DNA of 64,000 nt from Flavobacterium orientale (GCF_014638005.1 NZ_BMFG01000001.1:450421-514420), one strand, 5' to 3'. Positions 25,932 to 35,212 are shown, counted from the stretch's first letter. Notes: generated by a model from the sequence alone, not told the origin. Translations and numbers: made by a program.

Positions 25932-26944
25932 TAGTTTTTTAATTGAGGAATTGTGTTTATAATTTTGATAAACTTATTGATGGTGTTGGTCATGTTTTCA
26001 TAGGATTTTCCACCTGCTGCATTGATATGTCCACCGCCATTAAAATTGTTTCTGGCAAATTGATTTACATCAAAATCGCCTTGTGATCTAAAAGAAATTT
26101 TAATAATATTTTCTTCTTTATTTTCAATAAAAATGGCTGTAAATATAATTCCTTTTAATGATAACCCATAATTTACAATGCCTTCTGTGTCACCTTTAAC
26201 ATAGTTGAATTCGTCCAATTCTTTTTGAGATAAAGTGATATAGGATGTTTTAAGCTCCGGTATGATTTTCATATTCTGAAGAGCTCTTCCTAATAATTGT
26301 AAGCTGTTGTATGAATTGTTGTCAAATAATAAATTGTGTACTTCGTAGTTTTTTACTCCTTTTTCTAAAAGTTCAGCCACAATTCGATGTGTTGCTGGAG
26401 TGGTTTTAGGAAAACGATACGAACCTGAATCTGTTGTAATTCCGGTATATAAGCAAGTGGCTACATCTAAATTAATTTTGTCTTTTGCGTCTAAAAAAAG
26501 AATAAAATTGTAAATCATTTCACAGGTTGAACCAAATGAAGTATCAGAATATGTAACTGTTGCATAATCTGATGGAGCTTCATGATGGTCTATCATGATA
26601 AATGGAGCTGAGAGTTTTTCTAAAACCTGCCCCATTTCGCCGGTTCTGTGTAGAGCATTAAAATCTAAGGTGAATAGCAACTCAGCTTCTTCTAATTTTT
26701 TTAAATTACTTTCTTTATCATTTTCATAAATCAAAACTTGTTCCGATGCAGGAAGAAATGCCAAATTGGATGGAAAATCATTGGGAGCCATCACAAAAAC
26801 ATCATGATTTTGTTGTTTTAAAAAATGATACAATGCTAAAGTAGATCCCATTGCATCGCCATCAGGATTGCGATGAGGAATGATAGCAATTTTTTTTGGG
26901 TTTTCCAGAAGACTTTTGGTCTGTTCAATTTGATTTTTATTCAT
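25931..26944 (-). CDS. nrnA: DHH/DHHA1 phosphoesterase NrnA (nanoRNase/pAp phosphatase)
   Basis: 337-aa cytoplasmic enzyme. The DHH domain carries HRNPDGDAMGS (24-34), FTLDFNALHR and the signature IDHHEA (DHH at 119-121); the DHHA1 domain carries FRSQGDFDVNQFA and NGGGHINAAGG near the C-terminus. NrnA proteins degrade 2-5 nt RNA and dephosphorylate pAp, replacing Orn in many bacteria. It leads the nrnA-gldI-PPIase-PPIase run, overlapping gldI by one base. A -7-like TAACTTCG lies 7 bp upstream of its start. Confidence 0.93.
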   Translation of the reverse strand: MNKNQIEQTKSLLENPKKIAIIPHRNPDGDAMGSTLALYHFLKQQNHDVFVMAPNDFPSNLAFLPASEQVLIYENDKESNLKKLEEAELLFTLDFNALHRTGEMGQVLEKLSAPFIMIDHHEAPSDYATVTYSDTSFGSTCEMIYNFILFLDAKDKINLDVATCLYTGITTDSGSYRFPKTTPATHRIVAELLEKGVKNYEVHNLLFDNNSYNSLQLLGRALQNMKIIPELKTSYITLSQKELDEFNYVKGDTEGIVNYGLSLKGIIFTAIFIENKEENIIKISFRSQGDFDVNQFARNNFNGGGHINAAGGKSYENMTNTINKFIKIINTIPQLKN

Positions 26945-26979
26945 AGGATGCGAAGTTACATTTTTTTAATAAAATGAAC

Positions 26980-27348
26980 TCATTTCATGATAAAAAGTCC
27001 AAGCCAAACCGCTGCTAAACCAAACAGTATGCTTGAGCCAATGTAAACAAAAGCTATGGCTGTGTTTTGAGTTTGCAATAAATTAAAATTTTCAATTCCA
27101 AAAGCAGAAAAAGTAGTATAACCTCCACAAAATCCTGTGATAAATAAATATTTTAAATCAGAATTAAGTCCGTGTTTTTTTTCAAGAAACCCAACAAATA
27201 ATCCAATTAAAAAACACCCTAAAATATTGGTGATGAAAGTAGCATACGGAATTATTCCCGTGTAGAATTTTTGTACAAATAGGGAAGTAGCATATCGAAA
27301 TACGCTACCAATACCGCCACCTAAAAAAATAAGAAGTAAAGTCTTCAT
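26980..27348 (-). CDS. crcB: fluoride channel CrcB/FluC
   Basis: 122-aa membrane protein with four helices that exports fluoride as a dual-topology dimer. Family motifs: GGGIGSVFRY in helix 1, the pore Asn in FITNILGCFLIGLFVGF, and GFCGGYTTFSAFGIEN with the conserved phenylalanines. The ATG at 27348 (MKTLLLIFLGGG) is chosen; the longer frame to 27384 runs through a -7 box. A single crcB gene implies the homodimeric form. No fluoride riboswitch pattern is seen upstream. The nrnA gene follows after 35 bp. Confidence 0.93.
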   Translation of the reverse strand: MKTLLLIFLGGGIGSVFRYATSLFVQKFYTGIIPYATFITNILGCFLIGLFVGFLEKKHGLNSDLKYLFITGFCGGYTTFSAFGIENFNLLQTQNTAIAFVYIGSSILFGLAAVWLGLFIMK

Positions 27349-27371
27349 TAAATGAATTCTTGATTTAGGTT

Positions 27372-27379
27372 CAAAAATA
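27372..27379 (-). promoter_or_regulatory. -7 box TATTTTTG of crcB
   Basis: On the minus strand TATTTTTG matches TAnnTTTG and gives a leader of about 20 nt to the crcB ATG at 27348. It lies just downstream of the terminator of the nuclease gene. Confidence 0.4.
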
Positions 27380-27400
27380 ATCAAAAATTAACTTTGAAAT

Positions 27401-27428
27401 AAAAAAACCTCCTCAATCTGAGAAGGTT
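27401..27428 (-). terminator. rho-independent terminator after the endonuclease gene
   Basis: Minus-strand hairpin AACCTTCTCA with near-perfect partner TGAGGAGGTT (one mismatch), 3-nt loop, then a run of T. It separates the nuclease gene from crcB. Confidence 0.8.
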
Positions 27429-27452
27429 CTGTATTATTTCATCAATTTTTTT

Positions 27453-28559
27453 TTAATTGATGATTATTTTTTTAGTTATATATTGATTGTTCGATTTTAC
27501 TTTCAACAAATAAAAACCTGATGGTATTGAGTTGATTTGCAATTGGTTTGCTGTTATATTTTCTTTTTGAATCACTTGCAATAATTGACCATTAATAGAA
27601 ATTAATTGAATTTCATCAAGTTCGATACTACTTTCTATTGATATCGTTTGATTGTTTGATGGATTTGGGTAAACGGTAATTGCGTTTTCAAAGTTGATTT
27701 CTGGAACAGATAACGTACAGTTTGACACATTCCATATATTACAAACATAATCCGGATTGTCAACAAAAGGATTTCTGTTTCCTTGATATGCATAAATTGC
27801 ATTATTTCTGTTGATTTCTTTTTGAGAAACCGGGTCGTTGATATGCCAAGAATACAGAATTCCCAAAAAAGGATCTGAAAGAACTTTGTTAGAACTGCCA
27901 TCAAACATTGGATAAGAAGACCAGCTTGAAATTAAATTTTCATAACGAGTTACAAAATAAAAATAGATTCTTGCTACATCTCCTTTGAACTCATCAATAG
28001 GTTCAAAAACAACTCCACTATATCCTGCTGCAACTCCTGTATTTATATTGTTTCCTGCTTTCGAACCATTTTGAGTTGGATTTGAGATACCTGATTGAGA
28101 AATTAAGCTTTGACCAACAATTCCAAAAGGATAATTACCTCTAAATCCATTAACTCTTCCGTCAGTAGGTAATAAATGATGTGCATCACCTCTCATTGGT
28201 GAGTTTGAACTAAAAACAGATTGAGGAATGATGTGTTCTTTATTAAAACAATCACCTTCACCACTGTAATTTCCACAAGCGTTAAATAAAAAAAAATTAT
28301 ATGGATCAGGGCCATTAGGATTTTCAGAATAAATATCTAAAATGGTATTATCATTTTCATAATAAACATCTAAATCAGCTAAAGGGAAAAAATTATCAAT
28401 TGAGTTATATCCTTGATCAGTATGATTGTTAATAATATTATAGAGTTGTGTCTTTAATGTATAACCAGTTCCTGTTGCCGAGTTATAATAACCTGCCGGA
28501 GGTTGAGCAAATGCAACTACTGTTGAAAAAACAAATAAAAAGGTAATTTTAAATTTCAT
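27453..28559 (-). CDS. secreted endonuclease I family nuclease with T9SS sorting domain
   Basis: 368-aa secreted nuclease. Signal peptide MKFKITFLFVFSTVVAFA, catalytic endonuclease I domain with the beta-beta-alpha-metal motif region CFNKEHIIPQSVF, GDAHHLLPTDGRVNGFRGNYPFG (catalytic histidine and metal ligands), and a C-terminal domain of about 75 residues (VYPNPSNNQTISIES ... GFYLLKVKSNNQYITKKIIIN) typical of type A cargo of the type IX secretion system. Likely role: extracellular degradation of DNA or RNA for nutrition or biofilm release. Follows the RsmB-like gene by 5 bp on the same strand. Confidence 0.92.
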   Translation of the reverse strand: MKFKITFLFVFSTVVAFAQPPAGYYNSATGTGYTLKTQLYNIINNHTDQGYNSIDNFFPLADLDVYYENDNTILDIYSENPNGPDPYNFFLFNACGNYSGEGDCFNKEHIIPQSVFSSNSPMRGDAHHLLPTDGRVNGFRGNYPFGIVGQSLISQSGISNPTQNGSKAGNNINTGVAAGYSGVVFEPIDEFKGDVARIYFYFVTRYENLISSWSSYPMFDGSSNKVLSDPFLGILYSWHINDPVSQKEINRNNAIYAYQGNRNPFVDNPDYVCNIWNVSNCTLSVPEINFENAITVYPNPSNNQTISIESSIELDEIQLISINGQLLQVIQKENITANQLQINSIPSGFYLLKVKSNNQYITKKIIIN

Positions 28560-28564
28560 AATTA

Positions 28565-29779
28565 TTATAATTTTCGTTCTAATAAGGCCATATAAAACCC
28601 ATCAAAACCAGATTCTGAGGCTAGAATTTTTTTATCTTGTACAAAGGTAAAGTTTTTTCCGTTTTCTGTTGTTAAAAAATGCTTTACTTGTTCTTGATTT
28701 TCAGAGGGTAAGACCGAACAAGTAGCATAAACTAACTTTCCGCCTGGCTTTACAATTCTGGAATAATTTTCCAAAACTTCGGCTTGAACTTTTCGGATAT
28801 TGTCGATAAATTCAGGTTGTAATTTCCATTTACTGTCCGGATTTCGTTTTAAAACACCTAAACCACTACAAGGAGCATCAATTAAAACTCGGTCTGCTTT
28901 GTCGTATAATTTTTTGATCACTTTCGTAGAATCAATAATTCTGTATTCAATGTTGAAAGCACCATTTCGTTTGGCTCGAAGTTTCAATTGCTTTAATTTA
29001 CTTTCATATAAATCCATTGCAATCAGCAAGCCTTTGTTTTCCATTAGCGACGCCATGTGTAATGTTTTTCCACCGGCTCCGGCACATGTATCTACCACTT
29101 TCATTCCGGGTTTTACATCTAAAAAGGCGGCAACTAATTGTGAATTAGCATCTTGTACTTCAAAAAAACCATCTTTAAACGCATCAGTCAAAAACACGTT
29201 AGCTCTTTCTTTTAAAACCAAAGCATCGGGTTGACTTTCCAAATAATCCGTTTCGATGTTTAAATCCATCAAAATGGCACGCAACTTTTGTTTGGTGGTT
29301 TTTAATGTATTTACTCGTAAAATTACTTGTGCTTGTTGGTTTTGAGCGGCAATTTCTTTAGACCAAAGTTCTTCGCCTAATTCTTTTACACCCAATTCAT
29401 CCATCCAATCGGGAATAGATTCACGGTATTTTCTGATTTTGGATAATTCGTCAAAACGACCTTTGATTTTGCGTTGTGGTGTTCCTTCCAATTGTCTCCA
29501 ATCCGGAATGGTGTAGCCACGTAGAACTGCCCAAACGGCAAACATTCGCCATAAATCATCACGATCATAGGGTTCTTTTACTTCGGCAATTTCGGCGTAT
29601 AAACGCTTCCATCTTACAATTTCGTAGATGGTTTCTGCAACAAACTTTCTGTCAGAACTTCCCCAACGTTTGTCCTTTTTTAAAGCTCTTGCCACCACTT
29701 TATCTGCATATTCTCCTTCATTAAATATGGCATTCAACGAATCAATAGTGGTGTAAACTAAATTTCTGTGTAATCTCAT
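28565..29779 (-). CDS. RsmB/NOP-family RNA (cytosine-5) methyltransferase
   Basis: 404-aa SAM-dependent RNA methyltransferase. A helical NusB-like N-terminal part (about 1-130) is followed by the Rossmann methyltransferase domain: VVDTCAGAGGKTLHMA, IDAPCSGLGVLKRNPDSKWKL (motif IV, Cys of PCSG) and YATCSVLPSENQEQV (motif VI, catalytic Cys). This is the RsmB/Nop2 arrangement for m5C in 16S rRNA or tRNA. I start at the ATG at 29779 (MRLHRNLVYT), because the alternative TTG at 29800 overlaps a good -7 box. The nuclease gene follows after 5 bp. Confidence 0.9.
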   Translation of the reverse strand: MRLHRNLVYTTIDSLNAIFNEGEYADKVVARALKKDKRWGSSDRKFVAETIYEIVRWKRLYAEIAEVKEPYDRDDLWRMFAVWAVLRGYTIPDWRQLEGTPQRKIKGRFDELSKIRKYRESIPDWMDELGVKELGEELWSKEIAAQNQQAQVILRVNTLKTTKQKLRAILMDLNIETDYLESQPDALVLKERANVFLTDAFKDGFFEVQDANSQLVAAFLDVKPGMKVVDTCAGAGGKTLHMASLMENKGLLIAMDLYESKLKQLKLRAKRNGAFNIEYRIIDSTKVIKKLYDKADRVLIDAPCSGLGVLKRNPDSKWKLQPEFIDNIRKVQAEVLENYSRIVKPGGKLVYATCSVLPSENQEQVKHFLTTENGKNFTFVQDKKILASESGFDGFYMALLERKL

Positions 29780-29797
29780 TATTTTTTTAATAGCCCG

Positions 29798-29805
29798 CAA
29801 AGGTA
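29798..29805 (-). promoter_or_regulatory. -7 box TACCTTTG of the RsmB-like gene
   Basis: Minus-strand match to TAnnTTTG, 18 bp upstream of the ATG at 29779. It helps decide that start over the TTG at 29800. Confidence 0.45.
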
Positions 29806-29860
29806 TTACTTATTTGTGATTTATGGGAGTAGAAGGGTTAATTTTAAGTTATTTATAAAC

Positions 29861-29887
29861 AAAACCCAACACAAATGTGTCGGGTTC
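29861..29887 (-). terminator. probable terminator after pckA
   Basis: Hairpin with arms ACCCAACAC and GTGTCGGGT (one mismatch), followed on the minus strand by TTTTGTTTATAA. The T tract is interrupted, so strength is uncertain. Confidence 0.6.
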
Positions 29888-29911
29888 TGAATAATTAAGG
29901 TTTGAGTTGAG

Positions 29912-31531
29912 CTATGCTAAAACAGTTTCTAAAGTAGGTCCTGCATAAACCAAACGTTTGCCTTCTTCTGTGTTTGTATATTGTTCAAAATTTTTGATGT
30001 AACGAGCCGTTAAATCTTTAGCTTTCACTTCCCATTCTTCCTCTGTTTTATAAGTATCTCTTGGGTCCAAAATTGCTTTGTCAACATTTGGAAGTTCAAC
30101 AGGAATCGTTAAATTTAAGAAGGGAATGTGTTTGGTTTCCATTTGATCTATTTCACCACTAATGATGGCATCGATGATGGCACGGGTGTTTTTCAGTGAA
30201 ATTCGTTTTCCGGTTCCGTTCCAACCTGTGTTCACCAAATAGGCTTTGGCTCCGTGTTCTTTCATTTTTCCAATTAAGGTTTTAGAATACATCGTTGGAT
30301 GTAAAGTTAAAAACGCTTCACCAAAGGCAGGAGAGAAGGATGGTTGTGGCTCGGTAATTCCTCGTTCTGTTCCGGCTAATTTTGATGTATAACCGCATAA
30401 GAAATGGTATTGAGCTTGGTCTTCATCTAAGATAGAAACCGGAGGCAACACCCCAAATGCATCGGCAGACAAATAAATAATTTTCTTAGCGTGACCCGCT
30501 TTAGAAGGAAGAACTATTTTGTTGATATGATAAATTGGATAAGAAACTCTTGAATTTTCGGTGATGGAATGATCGTAATAATCTACTTCGCCATACTCAT
30601 TCACAACCACATTTTCTAACAAAGCATCTCGTTTAATAGCTCTCCAAATATCAGGTTCGTTTTCTTCACTTAAATCGATTACTTTGGCATAACATCCGCC
30701 TTCATAGTTAAAAACACCATTATTATCCCAACCGTGTTCATCATCACCAATTAGATAACGTTTTGGATCGGCAGACAATGTGGTTTTACCTGTTCCGGAT
30801 AAACCAAAGAAAACAGCAACATCACCTTCTTCACCCACATTAGCAGAACAATGCATAGAGGCCATTCCTTTTAAAGGAAGATAATAGTTCATCATAGCAA
30901 ACATTCCTTTTTTCATTTCGCCGCCATACCAGGTTCCGCCAATAATTTGAATTTTTTCTGTTAAATTGAACACCACGAAATTCTCAGAATTTAAACCGTG
31001 TTCCTTCCAATTTGGATTGGTTGTTTTTGAACCATTCATCACAATAAAATCGGGTTCACCAAAATTTTCTAATTCATAAATGGACGGTCTGATAAACATA
31101 TTGGTTACAAAATGAGCTTGCCAAGCCACTTCCATTACAAAACGAACTTTTAGTCTTGTATCAGGGTTTGTTCCACAAAAAGCATCAACAACATATAGTT
31201 TTTTGGAAGTAGAAAGTTGTTTTAAAACCAATGATTTCAATTCACTATAAACTGCTTGCGTGGTAGGAAAGTTTACTTTATCATCCCAATAAATGGTGTC
31301 TTTTGTAATTTCATCTTTAACGATATATCTGTCTTTAGGAGAGCGTCCGGTAAAAATACCTGTTTTCACAGCCACTGCTCCAGTATCGGTTAGAGCACCT
31401 TTTTCATAACCTTTTCTCATGTGAGAAGTTTCGGCTTGAAACAATTCTTCGTAAGAAGGATTATAAACCACTTCATGATAGCCCGTGATGCCTAAATCAT
31501 GTAATTCTCGAATGACTTTAATGTTTTTCAT
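29912..31531 (-). CDS. pckA: phosphoenolpyruvate carboxykinase (ATP)
   Basis: 539-aa gluconeogenic enzyme that converts oxaloacetate and ATP to phosphoenolpyruvate, ADP and CO2. Family features in order: [11 protein letters not shown] near residue 60, FVTNMFIRP, the P-loop [14 protein letters not shown], the metal-binding GDDEHGW segment and the C-terminal [23 protein letters not shown]. Length is standard for ATP-type enzymes (about 540 aa). Single gene with its own terminator; the region upstream carries a LacI-type palindrome, suggesting sugar-responsive control. Confidence 0.97.
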   Translation of the reverse strand: MKNIKVIRELHDLGITGYHEVVYNPSYEELFQAETSHMRKGYEKGALTDTGAVAVKTGIFTGRSPKDRYIVKDEITKDTIYWDDKVNFPTTQAVYSELKSLVLKQLSTSKKLYVVDAFCGTNPDTRLKVRFVMEVAWQAHFVTNMFIRPSIYELENFGEPDFIVMNGSKTTNPNWKEHGLNSENFVVFNLTEKIQIIGGTWYGGEMKKGMFAMMNYYLPLKGMASMHCSANVGEEGDVAVFFGLSGTGKTTLSADPKRYLIGDDEHGWDNNGVFNYEGGCYAKVIDLSEENEPDIWRAIKRDALLENVVVNEYGEVDYYDHSITENSRVSYPIYHINKIVLPSKAGHAKKIIYLSADAFGVLPPVSILDEDQAQYHFLCGYTSKLAGTERGITEPQPSFSPAFGEAFLTLHPTMYSKTLIGKMKEHGAKAYLVNTGWNGTGKRISLKNTRAIIDAIISGEIDQMETKHIPFLNLTIPVELPNVDKAILDPRDTYKTEEEWEVKAKDLTARYIKNFEQYTNTEEGKRLVYAGPTLETVLA

Positions 31532-31635
31532 AATGATGGATATTTAAAGATTGTAATTTCATTTATCTATGTATCAAATTTCCGATTTATCACTCAAAAT
31601 AAACCTGATAAATATCACTTTCCCTATAAATCTAC

Positions 31636-31647
31636 GAAAACGTTTTC
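31636..31647. promoter_or_regulatory. LacI-type palindrome between pckA and lpd
   Basis: GAAAACGTTTTC is a perfect 12-bp palindrome with the central CG of LacI/CcpA-type operators. It lies 105 bp upstream of pckA and 152 bp upstream of lpd in a 268-bp divergent gap that holds no gene. Confidence 0.4.
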
Positions 31648-31752
31648 ATTGTTAATTATTGATTTTCAAGTCATTGACAAGGCATTGATTTATCTCTATT
31701 AATTTAGCTAAAGTTTAATAAGTTAATGCATTAAAGTCCTCTAAAACTTTCG

Positions 31753-31760
31753 TAATTTTG
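31753..31760 (+). promoter_or_regulatory. -7 box TAATTTTG of lpd
   Basis: Matches TAnnTTTG, 39 bp upstream of the ATG at 31800; a transcript would start near 31767 with a leader of about 33 nt. Confidence 0.5.
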
Positions 31761-31799
31761 CAATCGTTTAACTGATTTTCAACTACTAAATAATAATAT

Positions 31800-33203
31800 A
31801 TGAGTCAATTTGATGTGGCCATTATCGGTTCAGGACCAGGCGGTTATGTTGCAGCCATCCGTTGTGCACAATTAGGATTTAAAACTGCTATTATCGAAAA
31901 ATATTCGGTTTTAGGCGGAACATGTCTAAATGTTGGTTGTATTCCTTCTAAAGCTTTGCTTGCTTCTTCCCATCATTACCACGATGCATTAGCTCACTTT
32001 GAAGAGCACGGAATCGAAGTAGGAAAAGTGAAACTTAACCTTGAAAAAATGATAGGTCGAAAACAAGCTGTGGTGGATCAAACTACCGGAGGAATCAAGT
32101 TTTTGATGGATAAAAATAAAATCACTGTTTTTGAAGGAATTGGTTCCTTTGAAGATGCTACTCACGTGAAAGTGACCAAAAACGATGGTTCTTCTGAAAC
32201 GATTGAAGCAAAATATTCCATTATTGCTACGGGTTCAAAACCATCAAATTTGCCATTTATTACATTAGATAAAGAACGCGTAATTACTTCTACTGAAGCA
32301 TTAAAATTAAATGAAGTTCCGAAACATTTAGTTATTATAGGTGGTGGTGTAATTGGAATTGAATTAGGTCAAGTGTACCTTCGATTAGGTGCACAAGTTT
32401 CTGTAGTGGAATTTATGGACAGAATTATTCCCGGAATGGATGCTTCATTATCTAAAGAATTGACCAAAGTGTTGAAAAAGCAAGGCATGAAATTCTACAC
32501 TTCACACAAAGTAAAATCGGTTAACCGAAAAGGGAAAGCCGTTACTGTTGAAGCGGAAACGCCAAAAGGAGAAATTTTATCTTTGGAAGGCGATTATTGC
32601 TTAGTTTCTGTGGGAAGACGACCTTATACCGATGGTTTGAATGCCGATAAAGCAGGTGTAAAAGTTACCGATAGAGGTCAGATTGAAGTGAACGATCATT
32701 TGCAAACAACAGCCTCAAACATTTATGCTATTGGTGATGTGGTTCGTGGTGCGATGTTAGCTCACAAAGCTGAAGAAGAAGGCGTAATGGTTGCCGAAAT
32801 TTTAGCCGGACAAAAACCGCATATTGATTATAATTTGATTCCGGGTGTGGTTTACACTTGGCCGGAGGTTGCCGCTGTCGGAAAAACAGAAGAGCAATTA
32901 AAAGAAGAAGGCGTAGCATTTAAATCAGGAAGTTTTCCATTCAAAGCACTTGGAAGGGCAAGAGCCGGTGGCGACACAGACGGATTTGTAAAAATCTTAG
33001 CCGATGCCAAAACTGATGAAGTTTTAGGTGTTCACATGATTGGTCCGCGTTGTGCCGACTTAATTGCAGAAGCCGTTACAGCAATGGAATTTAGAGCCAG
33101 TGCCGAAGATATTTCGAGAATGAGTCATGCTCATCCAACGTTTGCAGAAGCAATTAAAGAAGCGGCTTTAGCGGCTACGGATAATAGAGCTTTGCATGTG
33201 TAA
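31800..33203 (+). CDS. lpdA: dihydrolipoyl dehydrogenase (E3)
   Basis: 467-aa FAD disulfide oxidoreductase that re-oxidises the lipoyl groups of pyruvate and 2-oxoglutarate dehydrogenase complexes and the glycine cleavage system. FAD site GSGPGGYVAA at the N-terminus, redox-active pair Cys42/Cys47 in GGTCLNVGCIPSK, NAD site IIGGGVIGIELG, second FAD site IYAIGDVVRG and the C-terminal active-site pair in MSHAHPTFAEAIKEA. Length and motifs are fully standard. It stands alone, without E1/E2 genes, and has its own promoter and terminator. Confidence 0.97.
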   Translation: MSQFDVAIIGSGPGGYVAAIRCAQLGFKTAIIEKYSVLGGTCLNVGCIPSKALLASSHHYHDALAHFEEHGIEVGKVKLNLEKMIGRKQAVVDQTTGGIKFLMDKNKITVFEGIGSFEDATHVKVTKNDGSSETIEAKYSIIATGSKPSNLPFITLDKERVITSTEALKLNEVPKHLVIIGGGVIGIELGQVYLRLGAQVSVVEFMDRIIPGMDASLSKELTKVLKKQGMKFYTSHKVKSVNRKGKAVTVEAETPKGEILSLEGDYCLVSVGRRPYTDGLNADKAGVKVTDRGQIEVNDHLQTTASNIYAIGDVVRGAMLAHKAEEEGVMVAEILAGQKPHIDYNLIPGVVYTWPEVAAVGKTEEQLKEEGVAFKSGSFPFKALGRARAGGDTDGFVKILADAKTDEVLGVHMIGPRCADLIAEAVTAMEFRASAEDISRMSHAHPTFAEAIKEAALAATDNRALHV

Positions 33204-33223
33204 ACAATAATTTTTTTATAAAT

Positions 33224-33256
33224 AAACCCCGAGAAGTTTACTTTTCGGGGTTTTTT
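33224..33256 (+). terminator. rho-independent terminator after lpd
   Basis: Stem AAACCCCGA pairing with TCGGGGTTT, small loop, then six T. Confidence 0.85.
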
Positions 33257-33323
33257 GTGAATTCAAAAGTTTTAAATTGGAATCCAAAATTTCTTCAGTA
33301 ATTTTACAAAAAAAATATTGTCT

Positions 33324-33863
33324 ATGTCAACCATCCTTGCCTTCGCAGGAAGTAATTCCTCCACTTCAATAAATCATCAGTTAGTAACGTATTTAACTAC
33401 TCAATTAAAAGAAACTTCATTTGAATTGTTCAAATTATCCGATATGGACTTGGTAATTTACAGTGAAGATGAAGAAAGAGATAATGGTTTTCCAACTTCT
33501 ATAAGTCAAATTTATAAACATATTCAGGCTTCTGAAGGATTGATTATTTCTGTTAATGAGCATAACAGTAATCCGTCAGCTTTTTTTAAAAATGTGTTGG
33601 ATTGGTTATCCCGATTGGATCGAAAATTTTTAGAAGGAAAGAAACTATTTTTATTGAGTTCATCAAACGGAGCTCGCGGTGGAATGGGTTCTTTGGAAGT
33701 AACTAAAAATATGCTTCCTCGCTTTGGTGCAGAAATAGTTGATACGTTTTCTTTTCCGTCATTCAAAGAAAATTTTTCTGTGGAAGAAGCAAAAATTTCC
33801 AACAATGAAATTAAAAATGAAATTTTAGAAAAGCTTCATAAATTTGAAATAGCATTAAAATAA
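33324..33863 (+). CDS. NADPH-dependent FMN reductase family protein
   Basis: 179-aa flavodoxin-like oxidoreductase. The FMN phosphate-binding loop is AGSNSSTSINHQLV at the N-terminus, GLIISVNEHNSNPSAFFKNVLDWLSR corresponds to the PEYNGSxPxxLKNaIDWxSR flavin region (with EHN for EYN), and SSSNGARGGMGSLEVTKNML is the C-terminal flavin loop. Substrate may be quinones, azo compounds or chromate. The ATG at 33324 is used instead of a TTG two codons upstream. It is the first gene of a run with pabB, tilS and dsbD; a near-consensus -7 box TAATTTTA is about 18 bp upstream. Confidence 0.88.
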   Translation: MSTILAFAGSNSSTSINHQLVTYLTTQLKETSFELFKLSDMDLVIYSEDEERDNGFPTSISQIYKHIQASEGLIISVNEHNSNPSAFFKNVLDWLSRLDRKFLEGKKLFLLSSSNGARGGMGSLEVTKNMLPRFGAEIVDTFSFPSFKENFSVEEAKISNNEIKNEILEKLHKFEIALK

Positions 33864-33876
33864 TTTTTGTCTAAAA

Positions 33877-35166
33877 ATGCTCAGAGTAAAAAAAGTCTTT
33901 TCAATTGAAAATCCTGAAATCTTCAAACAAAAATTGTTGGTTTGGGCTAATCAGTTTAGAGAAGTTGTTTTTTTGGATACGAATAATTATCATCAAAAGT
34001 ATTCCAATTATGATGCAGTTTTGGCTGTGGATGCTTTTACTTCCATCAAAACCGATTATTACAATGCTTTTGAAGATTTACATCAATACCAAACCCATAC
34101 CAAAGATTGGTTGTTTGGCTATTTGTCGTATGATTTAAAAAATGATACAGAAGTTTTAAAATCTAAAAATTTCGACGGATTAGAATTTCCCGATTTGTTT
34201 TTCTTCCAACCTAAAAAGTTGTTTTTTTTGAAAGATAATCAAGTGGAATTACAGTATCTCAAATTATGCGATGATGAAATGGATGATGATTTTTCAGAAA
34301 TTCTGAAAGAGGGAAGTTTGAAGATGGAAGATGGAAAAGAAATTAAAATTCAACAACGAATTTCAAAAGAAGCGTATCTCCAAAAAGTGTCAAAAATGCT
34401 TGAATACATTCATCATGGCGACATTTATGAAGCCAATTTTTGTATGGAATTTTTTGCGAAAGAAGCAACGATTGATCCCATCGAAATTTATCAAAAGCTC
34501 AACGCCATTTCGCAACCACCTTTTGCTGTTTATTTCAAGAATAATTATCAGTTTTTGCTTTCCGCTTCACCGGAACGTTATTTAAAAAAAGAAGGAACTA
34601 AAATTATTTCCCAACCCATCAAAGGAACAGCTCGACGAGTTTTTGATATTGAATTAGATGAACAATCCAAAGCAGAATTAGCACTTAATCCGAAGGAACG
34701 TGCCGAAAACATTATGATTGTTGATTTGGTTCGAAATGATTTATCTAAAACTGCCATAAAAGGTTCTGTTGAAGTGGAAGAATTATGCCAAATTTATACG
34801 TTTAAACAAGTCCATCAACTAATTTCTACAGTTATTTCTCAAGTGGAAAATACGACTTCTCCTGTTGAAATTATCAAAACTACTTTCCCGATGGGAAGCA
34901 TGACCGGTGCTCCCAAAATTTCTGCAATGAAAATCATCGAAGATTTAGAAGAAACCAAACGAGGTTTATATAGCGGAGCAATCGGCTATTTTTCTCCCGA
35001 TGGTAATTTCGATTTCAATGTCGTGATTCGCAGTATTTTATACAATTCTAAAAATCAATATTTGTCTTTTTCCGTGGGAAGTGCCATTACTTCCGAAGCA
35101 ACTCCCGAAGGCGAATATGAAGAATGTTTATTGAAAGCGAAGGCAATGTTTGAGGTGTTGAATTAG
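33877..35166 (+). CDS. pabB: aminodeoxychorismate synthase component I
   Basis: 429-aa chorismate-binding enzyme that makes 4-amino-4-deoxychorismate for folate. The motif PIKGTARR at 247-254 contains the lysine (Lys249) that marks PabB; anthranilate synthases have PIAGT there. Other conserved parts: NPKERAENIMIVDLVRNDLS, TTFPMGSMTGAPKISAM and YSGAIGYFSPDG. The N-terminal domain is short and poorly conserved, as usual. No pabA or pabC lies here, so the glutaminase must be encoded elsewhere. It lies 13 bp after the FMN reductase gene. Confidence 0.93.
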   Translation: MLRVKKVFSIENPEIFKQKLLVWANQFREVVFLDTNNYHQKYSNYDAVLAVDAFTSIKTDYYNAFEDLHQYQTHTKDWLFGYLSYDLKNDTEVLKSKNFDGLEFPDLFFFQPKKLFFLKDNQVELQYLKLCDDEMDDDFSEILKEGSLKMEDGKEIKIQQRISKEAYLQKVSKMLEYIHHGDIYEANFCMEFFAKEATIDPIEIYQKLNAISQPPFAVYFKNNYQFLLSASPERYLKKEGTKIISQPIKGTARRVFDIELDEQSKAELALNPKERAENIMIVDLVRNDLSKTAIKGSVEVEELCQIYTFKQVHQLISTVISQVENTTSPVEIIKTTFPMGSMTGAPKISAMKIIEDLEETKRGLYSGAIGYFSPDGNFDFNVVIRSILYNSKNQYLSFSVGSAITSEATPEGEYEECLLKAKAMFEVLN

Positions 35167-35212
35167 TTATGCCCACATTATTTCATTCTCACAAAAATCC
35201 TTACTTTTGAAA

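Noticed and set aside
27349..27452. Fluoride riboswitch upstream of crcB
   Set aside because: The consensus elements of the fluoride riboswitch are not visible; the region holds a nuclease terminator and a -7 box instead.
35202..35209. TACTTTTG -7 box for tilS
   Set aside because: It is 3 bp from the ATG, so transcription would start at or after the start codon; tilS is more likely read from upstream genes.
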